From contig JAKSKW010000010.1 of assembly GCA_024401495.1 (NCBI GenBank), positions 1 to 59,443 of the forward strand: a stretch of 59,443 nt of DNA, written 5' to 3'. The stretch comes from Paludibacteraceae bacterium (GTDB lineage: Bacteria; Bacteroidota; Bacteroidia; Bacteroidales; Paludibacteraceae). The notes beneath the pieces were generated by a model that saw only the letters and a list, made by a program, of their open reading frames with translations, had not been told where the DNA came from and ran no database searches. Below, piece by piece: positions 26,387-34,812 of this stretch. Position 1 is the stretch's first letter. Every line of letters starts with the position of its first letter. A program made the position numbers and the translations under genes.

Positions 26387-27493
26387 TTATTTCTTCCAAA
26401 GATCCTCGTAAGCATCCTTTTCCTTCTGCCACTTATCGCAATCTTTTGCCAATGCTGCAGCGTCGGCAAACTTCTTATCCTTGCCCTTCTCCTTTGGATC
26501 AGTCTCAACAGCCTTAAACTGAGCTGCGGCCTTTCCAAATTCCTTTTTGAAGATATAGTAGACGCCAAGGTCATAATGGATAGCAGACGCAATCTCCTTA
26601 GTGAGATATTCATAGTTTTCCGAGCCGACGCTATCAAGAGCCGTCGTCAAGACATTCTCCACACCGTCTGTCTCCATTGCGAAAGCATCCTTGTTCCACT
26701 CGTCTTCCTTGAGATAACTCATACCACTCTTAATCTTGTTGATAGCATCGTTGATCTCGATATAATCAGCGGCATGTTTCTTTGATCTTGCGAAATAGCA
26801 ATTGAATTCTCTCTCCTTAAACAAATACAAAGCACCGACAAGCCCAGCGATCTTCTTGCTGCTAAACTCGCCCACAACGGCCTCATACGACATCACCGAA
26901 GCGTCCTCCTGCACTTTAGCAACAGCGGCTCCCTCACTTGTCTGCCAGCCTGAGTTGAAATTTTTTCCAAGCTTCACATCCTCAGCGTATGCCACAGTCT
27001 TGTCAGGAAGAGTGATGGCGACGTGGAAAGAGAACTGAAGGTGCATATAAGCACAGTAGTATTTGGAAGAGCTGTTCATCTGAGTCGGAATCTGGCCCGG
27101 CTTCATATTAGCAGATCCAGGAGGATCAGTACGTGTAGGGACAGCGTATGCTCCGACCTTAATCTTTTGCTTGCGTTGCATAGGATTAAACTTATCTATC
27201 GCCATTGGAGATTCAGCCTCGAATTTGGAATATCTAACAAGAAAATCCGTCTCCATAGGATTATCGATACGGTAAAACGACTCGTTCTGCAACTGTGCCA
27301 CAGTAGCAGTGAACGTACCGTCTTCAGCCAATGTGCCATTCTCCACCAAAGCATAGGTTTTCTTGCCCAACGGCATCTTTAGTTTTGGATAACCGGACAT
27401 ACTATATTTTCCGACCATCTCAGGTTCTGCTTCCTGCGCCGATATCATCATCGACACAGCAGAAAACATAAGGACTAATATTTTCTTAATCAT
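26387..27493 (-). CDS. Secreted protein of unknown function, paralogue A
   Basis: 368 residues from the ATG at 27493, which begins the signal peptide (MIKKILVLMFSAVSMMISAQ); longer frames run through the promoter. It shares its whole plan with the gene at 27597: SGYPKLKMPLGKKTYALV near the N-terminus, a beta-rich first half, EFNCYFARSKKHAADY in the middle, and a helical C-terminal half that may be TPR-like (EIASAIHYDLGVYYIFKKEFGKAAAQFKAVE .. KFADAAALAKDCDKWQKEKDAYE). No family recognised. It has its own -7 box, and an imperfect hairpin (CCAGCGA / TCGCTGG) follows at about 26356-26380. Confidence 0.78.
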   Translation of the reverse strand: MIKKILVLMFSAVSMMISAQEAEPEMVGKYSMSGYPKLKMPLGKKTYALVENGTLAEDGTFTATVAQLQNESFYRIDNPMETDFLVRYSKFEAESPMAIDKFNPMQRKQKIKVGAYAVPTRTDPPGSANMKPGQIPTQMNSSSKYYCAYMHLQFSFHVAITLPDKTVAYAEDVKLGKNFNSGWQTSEGAAVAKVQEDASVMSYEAVVGEFSSKKIAGLVGALYLFKEREFNCYFARSKKHAADYIEINDAINKIKSGMSYLKEDEWNKDAFAMETDGVENVLTTALDSVGSENYEYLTKEIASAIHYDLGVYYIFKKEFGKAAAQFKAVETDPKEKGKDKKFADAAALAKDCDKWQKEKDAYEDLWKK

Positions 27494-27519
27494 ACATATC
27501 GTAAATTTACCATCGTCGG

Positions 27520-27527
27520 CAAAGGTA
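27520..27527 (-). promoter_or_regulatory. -7 box of paralogue A
   Basis: TACCTTTG followed by CCG on the minus strand, 26 bases before the ATG. It lies just after the terminator of the upstream paralogue, so the two genes are separately transcribed. Confidence 0.55.
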
Positions 27528-27537
27528 ATAAAAAAAT

Positions 27538-27567
27538 ACAAAAAGAGACGCAATAAAATTGCGTCTC
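27538..27567 (-). terminator. Terminator after paralogue B
   Basis: Minus strand GAGACGCAATTTTATTGCGTCTC forms a perfect stem of about 10 bp, followed by TTTTTG. Confidence 0.75.
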
Positions 27568-27596
27568 TTATAATTTGAATATGAGTCAGCCACAAA

Positions 27597-28634
27597 TTAC
27601 TGTGCAGCCATCATCTTCTCGTAAGCATCCTTAGCAAGCTGCCACTTGTCGCAGTTCTCAGCGAAGAACTTAGCGTCACCGAATCTCTTGTCAGCCATAA
27701 CGACCTCCTTGAAGTACTTACCAGCCTTCTTGTACTCCTTGATGAACAAGTAGTAAAGAGCGATGTCGTAGTTCAAACCGCAAGCGATCTCAGCATTGAT
27801 TCTAGCTGTCTTATCGTTCATGTTCTTAGTCTTCAACTCCTTCTCCCAAGTCTCAACACAACCCTCAGTAAGCTCCTTGAACGACTCAATATCGTACTCG
27901 TTAAGCTTGATAAGCTCAGTTGCCTTCATCAACTTGTCAACGCACTCGTTGATCTCGCCGTATGTATCTGGCTGCTTACGCTTAGGCTCTGCCTTGTAGC
28001 AGTGAACACCTCTCATCCACAAGTTTGATGCACCTACCAACTGAGATAGAGATGCGTTGCTCTTAGAAATCAAACCAGCCATTGTCTGCTTAGCAGATGC
28101 TCTCTGAACACTATCCACAGCTGATGACTCTGAAATCCACCAACCTGAGTTGTAGTCTCCGCTCTCAGCGAATGTGTTCTCATAAAGAACTGTTCCATCT
28201 GGTGTAGAAAGAGTTAGGAAGTAGCTCAAATCCTTGTACAAGAATGCACATGCGTAACCTGGACGTGGACGGTGAGCACCCTCCGATGGTGTGCTGTTCC
28301 ATCTTGACTCTCTACGTCTTACATCGTAACGGTCAACATCGATTGGAGCTGCATCACGCAAATTAGAAATATTGATAATCAACTCAGCACCCTCCTGATT
28401 CAACTGCTTTGTCATTGTCTTGCCGTTAAGTGCTACGTTAGAGTAAACAACGCTACCCTGTCTTGCAACCTCACCATCCTGCAACACAACATATGTCTTA
28501 GGTCCTAGAGGAAGCTTTACCTGTGGATAATTAGACTGAGTAATGGAACCCAACTTCTGTCTGTCTGTTCCCTGAGCAAGAGCAGATAGAGAAACTGCCG
28601 CAATTGCAGCACTCATGAATAGTTTTTTGATCAT
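27597..28634 (-). CDS. Secreted protein of unknown function, paralogue B
   Basis: 345 residues from the ATG at 28634 (signal peptide MIKKLFMSAAIAAVSLSALAQ). Paralogous to the downstream gene: SNYPQVKLPLGPKTYVVLQ, CAFLYKDLSYFLTLSTPDGT, VHCYKAEPKRKQPDTYGEI, and a helical end (IACGLNYDIALYYLFIKEYKKAGKYFKEVV .. AENCDKWQLAKDAYEKMMAAQ) that looks like one or two TPR-type hairpins. The codon choice is unusually uniform compared with neighbours, hinting at higher expression. Promoter and terminator flank it as a single-gene unit. Function unknown; envelope location inferred from the signal peptide. Confidence 0.8.
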   Translation of the reverse strand: MIKKLFMSAAIAAVSLSALAQGTDRQKLGSITQSNYPQVKLPLGPKTYVVLQDGEVARQGSVVYSNVALNGKTMTKQLNQEGAELIINISNLRDAAPIDVDRYDVRRRESRWNSTPSEGAHRPRPGYACAFLYKDLSYFLTLSTPDGTVLYENTFAESGDYNSGWWISESSAVDSVQRASAKQTMAGLISKSNASLSQLVGASNLWMRGVHCYKAEPKRKQPDTYGEINECVDKLMKATELIKLNEYDIESFKELTEGCVETWEKELKTKNMNDKTARINAEIACGLNYDIALYYLFIKEYKKAGKYFKEVVMADKRFGDAKFFAENCDKWQLAKDAYEKMMAAQ

Positions 28635-28670
28635 ATTGATTGATTTTTTGTTTTTCACATAAATTTTTGG

Positions 28671-28701
28671 CAAATATAGGTCTTCTACACTATATATACA
28701 A
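28671..28701 (-). promoter_or_regulatory. Promoter of paralogue B
   Basis: Minus strand TTGT, 19 bases, TATATTTG followed by CC; the ATG is 36 bases further. Confidence 0.6.
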
Positions 28702-28752
28702 TAAATCCATACATAAATAATGTTAATTAAGTACAACAGTTCCCCTTATAAC

Positions 28753-28787
28753 AAAAAATAGAGCTATGAATTTCATATCTCTATTTT
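28753..28787 (-). terminator. Terminator after the sulfatase-fold transferase gene
   Basis: Minus strand AAAATAGAG..CTCTATTTT stem with inner pairing, continuing into TTTG. Confidence 0.65.
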
Positions 28788-28850
28788 CTGTCCCATTAAG
28801 GGGAATATTATTCTGATACAAATATCTTACATTGAAGGAAGTTTTTCACA

Positions 28851-30749
28851 TCAATTTGAGTTAACAAACTTCAATCCAAACTGTAGGTTGGCTTTAAGGT
28901 ATCTTTCAAATGCCTTGTCTCCATCTCCAACCAATTTGAATCCTCCATTACCGTCGTCAGCCCAAATCTCGGAATAACGCGATTCTGGTGAGAACAAATA
29001 TAGTTTGTCTTTTGTTCTCAACACATATTTCTCTCCATATGAGAAGAACACTGTGTCTCTCTTCGAACGAGCAAGGTCGATACCATAACCATTATAATCA
29101 TTGTACTCGACGCCAGTCAAAGCCAACATCGTTGGAATAACATCATACTGCACACCTAAAGTCTCGTCTGCTCTTGGTGTCAACTCTGGATGATTGAGGA
29201 TAAGCGGAATATGGTTGCTGGCTGTGATGTTTGACACATAGTTTCTTCCGTGGTCAGCCACAAACAAGAACAATGCGTTCTTACCCCATTCTTTCTTTCT
29301 AATCTCATTAAACAGCATCTTCAACTGACAGTCTGCATAATAAACTGCAGCTTCCTCTTCTGTGAACCCTTTCTTGAAATACTCCTTAGGAATTGAATAA
29401 GGTGGATGATTCGAGCATCCATACACTACATTCATCGTCTTCTTCGCTCCTGAAGCAATCAAAGAATCTGTTTTTCTGATAGCAAAATTGTACAAATATT
29501 CATCTGGCGCTCCCCAACTCAACTTGCTGAAATCATCAGGGAAATCGTCCAAACAATACTGGTATTCAAATGGATTTGCTGAGAAGAATCCATACACATT
29601 ATCGAATGAAGATGTGTGAGGGATGAAAATCTGCGTAGTATAACCTTGCTGACGATAAGCTGTCGAGATTACAGTCCTTCTTCTTGGCACCTTCTCCATC
29701 GAATGGAAATGGGCAAATGTAGGCGCAGAACTGAATGTTGAACACATTCCTTTCTGGGTGATCACTCCAGCACTGTAGAAATTCTTGTACGACAACGACT
29801 GATGATAAAGCGAGTCGAGGAACGGAGTTATAACCTTTGGATAACCAAACTCTTTCATACACTTCGCACTCATTCCTTCCATCAAGACAAGGAAAATGTG
29901 GTCGCACTTCTTAATATGGTTAGGATCAACCTCATGTGGATAGTTCCAATATCTTTTGACTATTTTCTCTGCCTTATTTTCCTGCATATATTTGAACTTT
30001 CCTTTTGTAGCCGCAGTCTTTGATCTCTCCACAAAGAAGAAGTCATTCATCGCACACAAGTTGAGCAACATCTGGTCGCTATACTCTGCAAAAGAAGTAT
30101 TAAGAGGATTTCCAATGAATTTCTGGATTTTCTTGATACGCTTCTCTTTCGGTTTGCTTCGTCCTCTGATTCCACATACCATAAGCAAAGCAAAACCAAT
30201 CAAAATAAGAATGCTGACGATGCGGTTTGTCTCGCCGGACTTCACAAATTTCTTAAACAAGAAATACAACAGATATACAAATCCCACACAAAAAGCAGCA
30301 CTTAGGAGGAATGCGAAAATATATGTGCCGGAAGTGATCATATCCAAAACCTCTTTTCCGTTTCCAACTGTTTTGATCGCCTCAAAATTCAGATTGGCAA
30401 GCTGATACCTCACATAAACAATATTCGCACAACAGATTGCCATCTCAATAAAATAGATGACAGCTGTGATCCAGAATCCGACTTTAGAAACTATCTTGTT
30501 CTCTTTGCCTATGATGCTCTGAATTCCCAACACAAGTGTGACTGGCACAAGCGCAAGAAGTGAACAATGATTATCATAGACTAATCCTCTCCCAAAACAC
30601 TCCAAATACTCTGTAAACTTGGTATTGTCTTTCAATGACATGGAGCTGTATGCTATCTGCGCTCCACGTATTAAAGCAAAAGCCAACAGTGCAGACAAAT
30701 GCGACAAAAAGACAAATTGCCAATAACTGACCGATTTATGTTCTTTCAT
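28851..30749 (-). CDS. LTA synthase family membrane sulfatase-fold transferase
   Basis: 632 residues. Five hydrophobic helices lie within the first 205 residues, followed by an extracytoplasmic alkaline-phosphatase/sulfatase-fold domain (about 280-600). Metal and nucleophile sites are visible: IFLVLMEGMSA (metal Glu), VITQKGMCSTF (likely nucleophile Thr), VYGCSNHPPYS and LFVADHGRNY (metal Asp-His). This is the architecture of LtaS, MdoB and phosphoethanolamine transferases. Bacteroidota lack lipoteichoic acid, so it may transfer phosphoglycerol or a similar group onto a glycan or lipid; the substrate is unknown. It has a strong promoter of its own and a terminator. Confidence 0.85.
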   Translation of the reverse strand: MKEHKSVSYWQFVFLSHLSALLAFALIRGAQIAYSSMSLKDNTKFTEYLECFGRGLVYDNHCSLLALVPVTLVLGIQSIIGKENKIVSKVGFWITAVIYFIEMAICCANIVYVRYQLANLNFEAIKTVGNGKEVLDMITSGTYIFAFLLSAAFCVGFVYLLYFLFKKFVKSGETNRIVSILILIGFALLMVCGIRGRSKPKEKRIKKIQKFIGNPLNTSFAEYSDQMLLNLCAMNDFFFVERSKTAATKGKFKYMQENKAEKIVKRYWNYPHEVDPNHIKKCDHIFLVLMEGMSAKCMKEFGYPKVITPFLDSLYHQSLSYKNFYSAGVITQKGMCSTFSSAPTFAHFHSMEKVPRRRTVISTAYRQQGYTTQIFIPHTSSFDNVYGFFSANPFEYQYCLDDFPDDFSKLSWGAPDEYLYNFAIRKTDSLIASGAKKTMNVVYGCSNHPPYSIPKEYFKKGFTEEEAAVYYADCQLKMLFNEIRKKEWGKNALFLFVADHGRNYVSNITASNHIPLILNHPELTPRADETLGVQYDVIPTMLALTGVEYNDYNGYGIDLARSKRDTVFFSYGEKYVLRTKDKLYLFSPESRYSEIWADDGNGGFKLVGDGDKAFERYLKANLQFGLKFVNSN

Positions 30750-30772
30750 TCAATTTTGATTTTTTGCGATGG

Positions 30773-30804
30773 CAAAAATAATCCTTTTTTTTTTTGTGTG
30801 CAAA
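30773..30804 (-). promoter_or_regulatory. Promoter of sulfatase-fold transferase gene
   Basis: Minus strand TTTG, 20 bases (mostly A), TATTTTTG followed by CC, 24 bases before the ATG. Confidence 0.65.
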
Positions 30805-30886
30805 TCATAAATAGCACAACTAATTTTTACTTTGTTGGATGATTCATATTTTTTTCGCACATTTGCCAAAAGAAAACTTATAGATC

Positions 30887-33838
30887 ATGAGACTAGTCCT
30901 ATATATATTGGCGACTCTTCTGTTGGCTCTCCCTTTTCAAGCTGTTGCCAACCCTGTCGACGTCGCCCAGAATCTTGCAAAAAGATATTGCAAAAATCCG
31001 TCATTGAGGAAGACGGGGGCAAAACCAACATCTGAATTACGCTCTGCTCTGGTGGAAGAACCGTCGTATTTCATCTTCTCAGACGACGCTTCCAGCAAAT
31101 TCTGCATCGTCTCTGCCGACGGCGACAAAGTGCTCGGCTTCGGCGACAATTACTCCGATGAACTTCCTCCGCAGCTACAATCTGTATTGGATACGTATGC
31201 GATATCACAACATCCTATCTCTGAATTGAGAAACGCGAAAGTGAGAGAGGACATCCCCGCTTTCATGGACGTGGTGTACGGCACACGCTCTCCCTACAAC
31301 ATTTATATTCCAAGACGCGAGGGGTCTGGTCCACCAGTAGGATGCGTGCCTGTGGTGATGGCACAAATATGCAAATACTATGAGTATCCATCAAAACTAT
31401 TGGACGACATTCCCTCTTACGGCCACTACTCTGCAATCAAACCCGACTCTCTATATATAATCGAGGAACAGAAGGCTGAGGGCAGAACCTACGACTGGAG
31501 CCTCATCCTCAACCATTACGAGAAAGACACTACTGAGGTTCTCAACAATGAGATAGCCAAACTGATGTGGGACTGTGCAAGAAGCGTCGAGACAAAATTT
31601 GAGCAAAGTGGAAGCGCTGCCCCCTCTAAGTTGGTGCCATATTCAATGTCTAAATTCTTCGGCTACAATAGCGATTCTATGAAATGTCTCACAAGAAGCC
31701 ATTACTATAAAGAGGATTGGCTCGACATCATACACGAAGAATTGAGCAAAAAACGTCCGATTTATATGTCCGGTTCATCCTACAGCAATGGTGGACACGC
31801 TTTCGTCTGCGACGGTTTTGTTGACGGATACCTTCATATCAACTGGGGATGGAATGGTTCATTCAACGGATATTTCGACATCGACATATTGGACTACAAG
31901 CGTAATCGTGACTTTGAACAGACTAATCCTGACAACGGTTACTCGTTCTATCAATCCATCATAATCGGAATCGTGCCAGGCGAAGGGAATACAAAATATG
32001 AGCGTCCACAGTCGTCAAGCTCCATAGTCCATTTCAAAAATGACAGTGTCTCCTTCAGCACAAGATATAGAGCCACAGACAACGGCTTCATGATCTACCC
32101 AACTGTGAATGTATACAAGAAAAAAGCGGACAAAAGTAAGCGATTCACTCTTGGTTATGCCGACATGAATGACAAAATTCTTTTCATGGAAAATGGAGAA
32201 TCCGACTATTTCACTGCCGAACGCATGACATTAAAAGCCGGCAAGGAATTCGACTCGTCGTACCTTGGCAAAGAATTGACTCTCTTTGTCTTGGAATCAG
32301 ACAGCAGTGATATCGAGACACTTATACAAGACTCTATCTACGAATGGTGGCAACCGTCTAATGATTATGAACCTATTATCGTCAAGATTCCGGAGTCGAT
32401 AGACAATAGCCACACTATTATCGAACCAACTATCGATTTCATGGGTGATTATGCAGGCTCGGCTATCACACTCAACATTGAATTCCAAGCAGAAAGACCA
32501 GAGGGGTGCATGAGATACTACTCTTTGGGATTAGTGGTAGACGACGATACCTTGATGTCGAAATTTGATTCCGATTTCCGTGACGACGACAAGATGATCA
32601 CATTCACCAGAGTCATCAAAAACCCCGATATGGACAAAGAGATGACTCTGATTGTCTTGCAAACCGACGACTTCTCTCACGATTATGCTCTAAGCAAAAG
32701 CGAATGGACAGAGTGTAAAAACTACGAGCCTGTCAGCTTCAAACTGTCCGACTGCGTGATCTTGGCAAAAGAGGTGATCGTGGACACTGTGCTGCATACC
32801 ACAATGGGTAGGAAACATAGATTCGAGATAACGTTCACCAATCCGACTCCATTTGAATTCTACGACGGTGTTTATTTACTTGTGGAAGAGGACCAGTCGG
32901 GCATTATGCTCGACATTCCTGCCGGAGAAACAAAAAAAATAGTGTTTGAACACGAGTTGCCTCTATTGACCAAATACATAAATAGCGCTTTCGGAGTCTT
33001 CCACAACAACATCATAGCCGAACTTGAATTCACAAAGGATACATTCAGCCATGTGTTCTATGGTATGGGAGTCGTGGACGAAAACACAGTCGGCCTCGAG
33101 ATATGGAATGCCACAAATAAGACATACGAGAACACATTCAAGCTTCGTCTAAGCGGAGATTCCGTCAACACGCAAGAAGTAACAATAAAGCCGGATGAAG
33201 TGGCACGACTCAATTACTCTCTTCCTGTCATCAAAAGAGATACCGACATCATCCAGCTGAACCGTGTCACATACACTATCTTCGATCAGGACAATACTAA
33301 CTTAGGAAAAGTAAACCCTCTTCCATACTATGGAAAGATAACTCAGAGTTTCGACGAAGACAGCAACAAAATCATTTCCATCAGATTGATTCCAAACAAT
33401 CCCGAAGAGATGAGCCCGATAATCGTTGGCGTGTCATCGTTGTTGGAAAACGCCAAAGCATACGAGAGACTAAAATACACTCCAGCTCCTAACGAATCAA
33501 GCATATCTGTCGACTTTAAATTGAGCGACTATTATAAAACTCAAAAGCCAAAATATATCGGTCTTTGCAAAAAGGACGGCACTTTCTACGCCTACATGGA
33601 ATTAACATGGGATGATCAGAACTCTGTGGAAGATATCCCCGCAAACGCTCTCTCTATTATTGCTGTCGACGGGGGATTTTGGATCTCTTCCGATGTCGAT
33701 ATCCCGTCGTTGCCAATCTATAATATGGAGGGAAAACTTATAAAGACGGTGGAAATGAAATCAAATTCAACTCTGTTTGTCCCTCTCGGCAAAGGTATCT
33801 ATTTAGTTGGAAACAAGAAGGTTATAATTAATTCATAA
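30887..33838 (+). CDS. Secreted C10 (streptopain-like) cysteine peptidase with long C-terminal extension
   Basis: 983 residues with a signal peptide (MRLVLYILATLLLALPFQAVA). Residues about 25-110 resemble the Spi-type inhibitory propeptide (FIFSDDASSKFCIVSADGD). The C10 domain has catalytic Cys in GPPVGCVPVVMAQI (about 152), His in NGGHAFVCDGF (about 304) and the Trp motif INWGWNGSFNGYF. About 600 residues of beta-rich repeats follow, and the last 70 residues (YNMEGKLIKTVEM..LGKGIYLVGNKKVIINS) look like a divergent T9SS type A sorting domain. C10 peptidases include streptopain and the Prevotella interpain. A near-consensus -7 box (TTACTTTG, 30827-30834) precedes it. Length is well above the minimal peptidase because of the extension. 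Confidence 0.87.
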   Translation: MRLVLYILATLLLALPFQAVANPVDVAQNLAKRYCKNPSLRKTGAKPTSELRSALVEEPSYFIFSDDASSKFCIVSADGDKVLGFGDNYSDELPPQLQSVLDTYAISQHPISELRNAKVREDIPAFMDVVYGTRSPYNIYIPRREGSGPPVGCVPVVMAQICKYYEYPSKLLDDIPSYGHYSAIKPDSLYIIEEQKAEGRTYDWSLILNHYEKDTTEVLNNEIAKLMWDCARSVETKFEQSGSAAPSKLVPYSMSKFFGYNSDSMKCLTRSHYYKEDWLDIIHEELSKKRPIYMSGSSYSNGGHAFVCDGFVDGYLHINWGWNGSFNGYFDIDILDYKRNRDFEQTNPDNGYSFYQSIIIGIVPGEGNTKYERPQSSSSIVHFKNDSVSFSTRYRATDNGFMIYPTVNVYKKKADKSKRFTLGYADMNDKILFMENGESDYFTAERMTLKAGKEFDSSYLGKELTLFVLESDSSDIETLIQDSIYEWWQPSNDYEPIIVKIPESIDNSHTIIEPTIDFMGDYAGSAITLNIEFQAERPEGCMRYYSLGLVVDDDTLMSKFDSDFRDDDKMITFTRVIKNPDMDKEMTLIVLQTDDFSHDYALSKSEWTECKNYEPVSFKLSDCVILAKEVIVDTVLHTTMGRKHRFEITFTNPTPFEFYDGVYLLVEEDQSGIMLDIPAGETKKIVFEHELPLLTKYINSAFGVFHNNIIAELEFTKDTFSHVFYGMGVVDENTVGLEIWNATNKTYENTFKLRLSGDSVNTQEVTIKPDEVARLNYSLPVIKRDTDIIQLNRVTYTIFDQDNTNLGKVNPLPYYGKITQSFDEDSNKIISIRLIPNNPEEMSPIIVGVSSLLENAKAYERLKYTPAPNESSISVDFKLSDYYKTQKPKYIGLCKKDGTFYAYMELTWDDQNSVEDIPANALSIIAVDGGFWISSDVDIPSLPIYNMEGKLIKTVEMKSNSTLFVPLGKGIYLVGNKKVIINS

Positions 33839-33858
33839 TTTATAATTCACAATTCATA

Positions 33859-34299
33859 ATGGAGATTCAGGAAGACGAGAAATTCATGCAGATGGCATTG
33901 AAGGAGGCGAAGAAGGCGTTGGCAGAAGGCGAAGTGCCGATTGGTGCGGTGATCGTCTGCGCAGGCAAAGTCATAGCCTCAGCCCACAACCTTACCGAGA
34001 CTCTCCACGATGTGACAGCCCATGCAGAGATGCAGGCCATCACAATGGCTGCCGACTATCTTGGCGGCAAATACCTTACCGACTGCACTCTCTACGTCAC
34101 TGTGGAGCCATGTGTGATGTGTGCCGGAGCATTGGGTTGGAGCCAGATAGCAAGAGTAGTGTATGGAAGTTCGGATGAAAAACGTGGATTCCAAAAATTC
34201 GCTCCAAACGCTCTGCATCCCAAAACCACCGTCGCATCGGGGATTCTGGAAAACGAATGCACTACACTAATGACTGATTTCTTTAGGAAAAAACGATAA
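33859..34299 (+). CDS. tadA: tRNA adenosine(34) deaminase
   Basis: 146 residues; deaminates A34 to inosine in tRNA-Arg(ACG). Zinc ligands are HAE in TAHAEMQAI and PCxxC in VEPCVMCAGALGWSQI. The start EDEKFMQMALKEAKKAL and EVPIGAVIV are typical of TadA. The 20 bases between the peptidase stop and this ATG are filled by AATTCATAATT-type repeats, so it may be read with the peptidase gene. A MITE-like element begins seven bases after the stop. Confidence 0.93.
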   Translation: MEIQEDEKFMQMALKEAKKALAEGEVPIGAVIVCAGKVIASAHNLTETLHDVTAHAEMQAITMAADYLGGKYLTDCTLYVTVEPCVMCAGALGWSQIARVVYGSSDEKRGFQKFAPNALHPKTTVASGILENECTTLMTDFFRKKR

Positions 34300-34305
34300 G
34301 ATATA

Positions 34306-34424
34306 GCAGTTGTCCAAAATGAGGATTGCAAAGGGCGGGACGCCCTTGCCCCTCCTCCAACGCGAGCCCGGAGGGCGAGCGTATAAAGAAAAAGCGTGTG
34401 TTGGACAACTCGTATATAATTGCC
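34306..34424. repeat. MITE-like element, about 119 bp, copy 2
   Basis: Begins GCAGTTGTCCAAAATGAGGATTG and ends TTGGACAACTCGTATATAATTGCC (each stated here only as the element's ends). It shares the layout, inner GC hairpins (AAGGGCGGGACGCCCTT) and terminal inverted repeats of the copy at 22389-22493, but carries an insertion of about 14 bases near the right end. Confidence 0.7.
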
Positions 34425-34434
34425 AAATATAAAT

Positions 34435-34520
34435 CCAACGGTTGGCACCGTGGAATTATCGAAGACCCACGGTTGGCACCGTGGGCTAAGGTATGTCACC
34501 CACTACGTGGGTTTGGTTGG
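34435..34520. repeat. REP-like element C: three successive hairpins
   Basis: Three stem-loops in a row: one with ACGGT/ACCGT arms, a second with CCCACGGT/ACCGTGGG around the loop TGGC, and a third with CCCAC/GTGGG. From the second hairpin on, the order and spacing (stem, CTAA..TAT.TCA, stem, GTTTGG) match the elements at 48905 and 49643. Confidence 0.7.
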
Positions 34521-34522
34521 AA

Positions 34523-34714
34523 TTAATCAAATAATGTTGGTGATTCTGCGTATTGCTTCGCCATGATCTCTTGGAAGACAATGCGTCGGACAAAATCCGA
34601 TTTCTGAATCTTATGCTTACGGCAATACTGGGAAAGAGCCTCATACTCCTTCTCATTCAAATTCACAACCACACGTCGGTCACGAATTAATGTTCTATTC
34701 TTAGGCACTGCCAT
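34523..34714 (-). CDS. Small ribbon-helix-helix-like DNA-binding protein
   Basis: 63 residues. RRVVVNLNEKEYEALSQYCR followed by KIQKSDFVRRIVFQEIM has the strand-helix-helix pattern of RHH repressors, with the conserved small-residue turn before the second helix. It is basic at the N-terminus. It is divergently transcribed from the AlbA_2-domain gene at 34813, and the two -7 boxes are only 40 bases apart, so it could repress both. A MobC-like mobilisation accessory role is an alternative, but no relaxase is nearby. Confidence 0.7.
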   Translation of the reverse strand: MAVPKNRTLIRDRRVVVNLNEKEYEALSQYCRKHKIQKSDFVRRIVFQEIMAKQYAESPTLFD

Positions 34715-34742
34715 AACTCTCCGATTTTAGGATGCTTTTATA

Positions 34743-34750
34743 CAAAAATA
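34743..34750 (-). promoter_or_regulatory. -7 box of RHH gene
   Basis: TATTTTTG on the minus strand, 29 bases before the RHH ATG (34714). Confidence 0.5.
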
Positions 34751-34782
34751 TGAATTAAAATGTAAAAATCAGCCGTTTTACC

Positions 34783-34790
34783 TAATTTTG
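34783..34790 (+). promoter_or_regulatory. -7 box of AlbA_2-domain gene
   Basis: TAATTTTG on the plus strand, 23 bases before the ATG at 34813; divergent from the RHH promoter. Confidence 0.5.
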
Positions 34791-34812
34791 TATTGATTTA
34801 ATAAGACATTCG

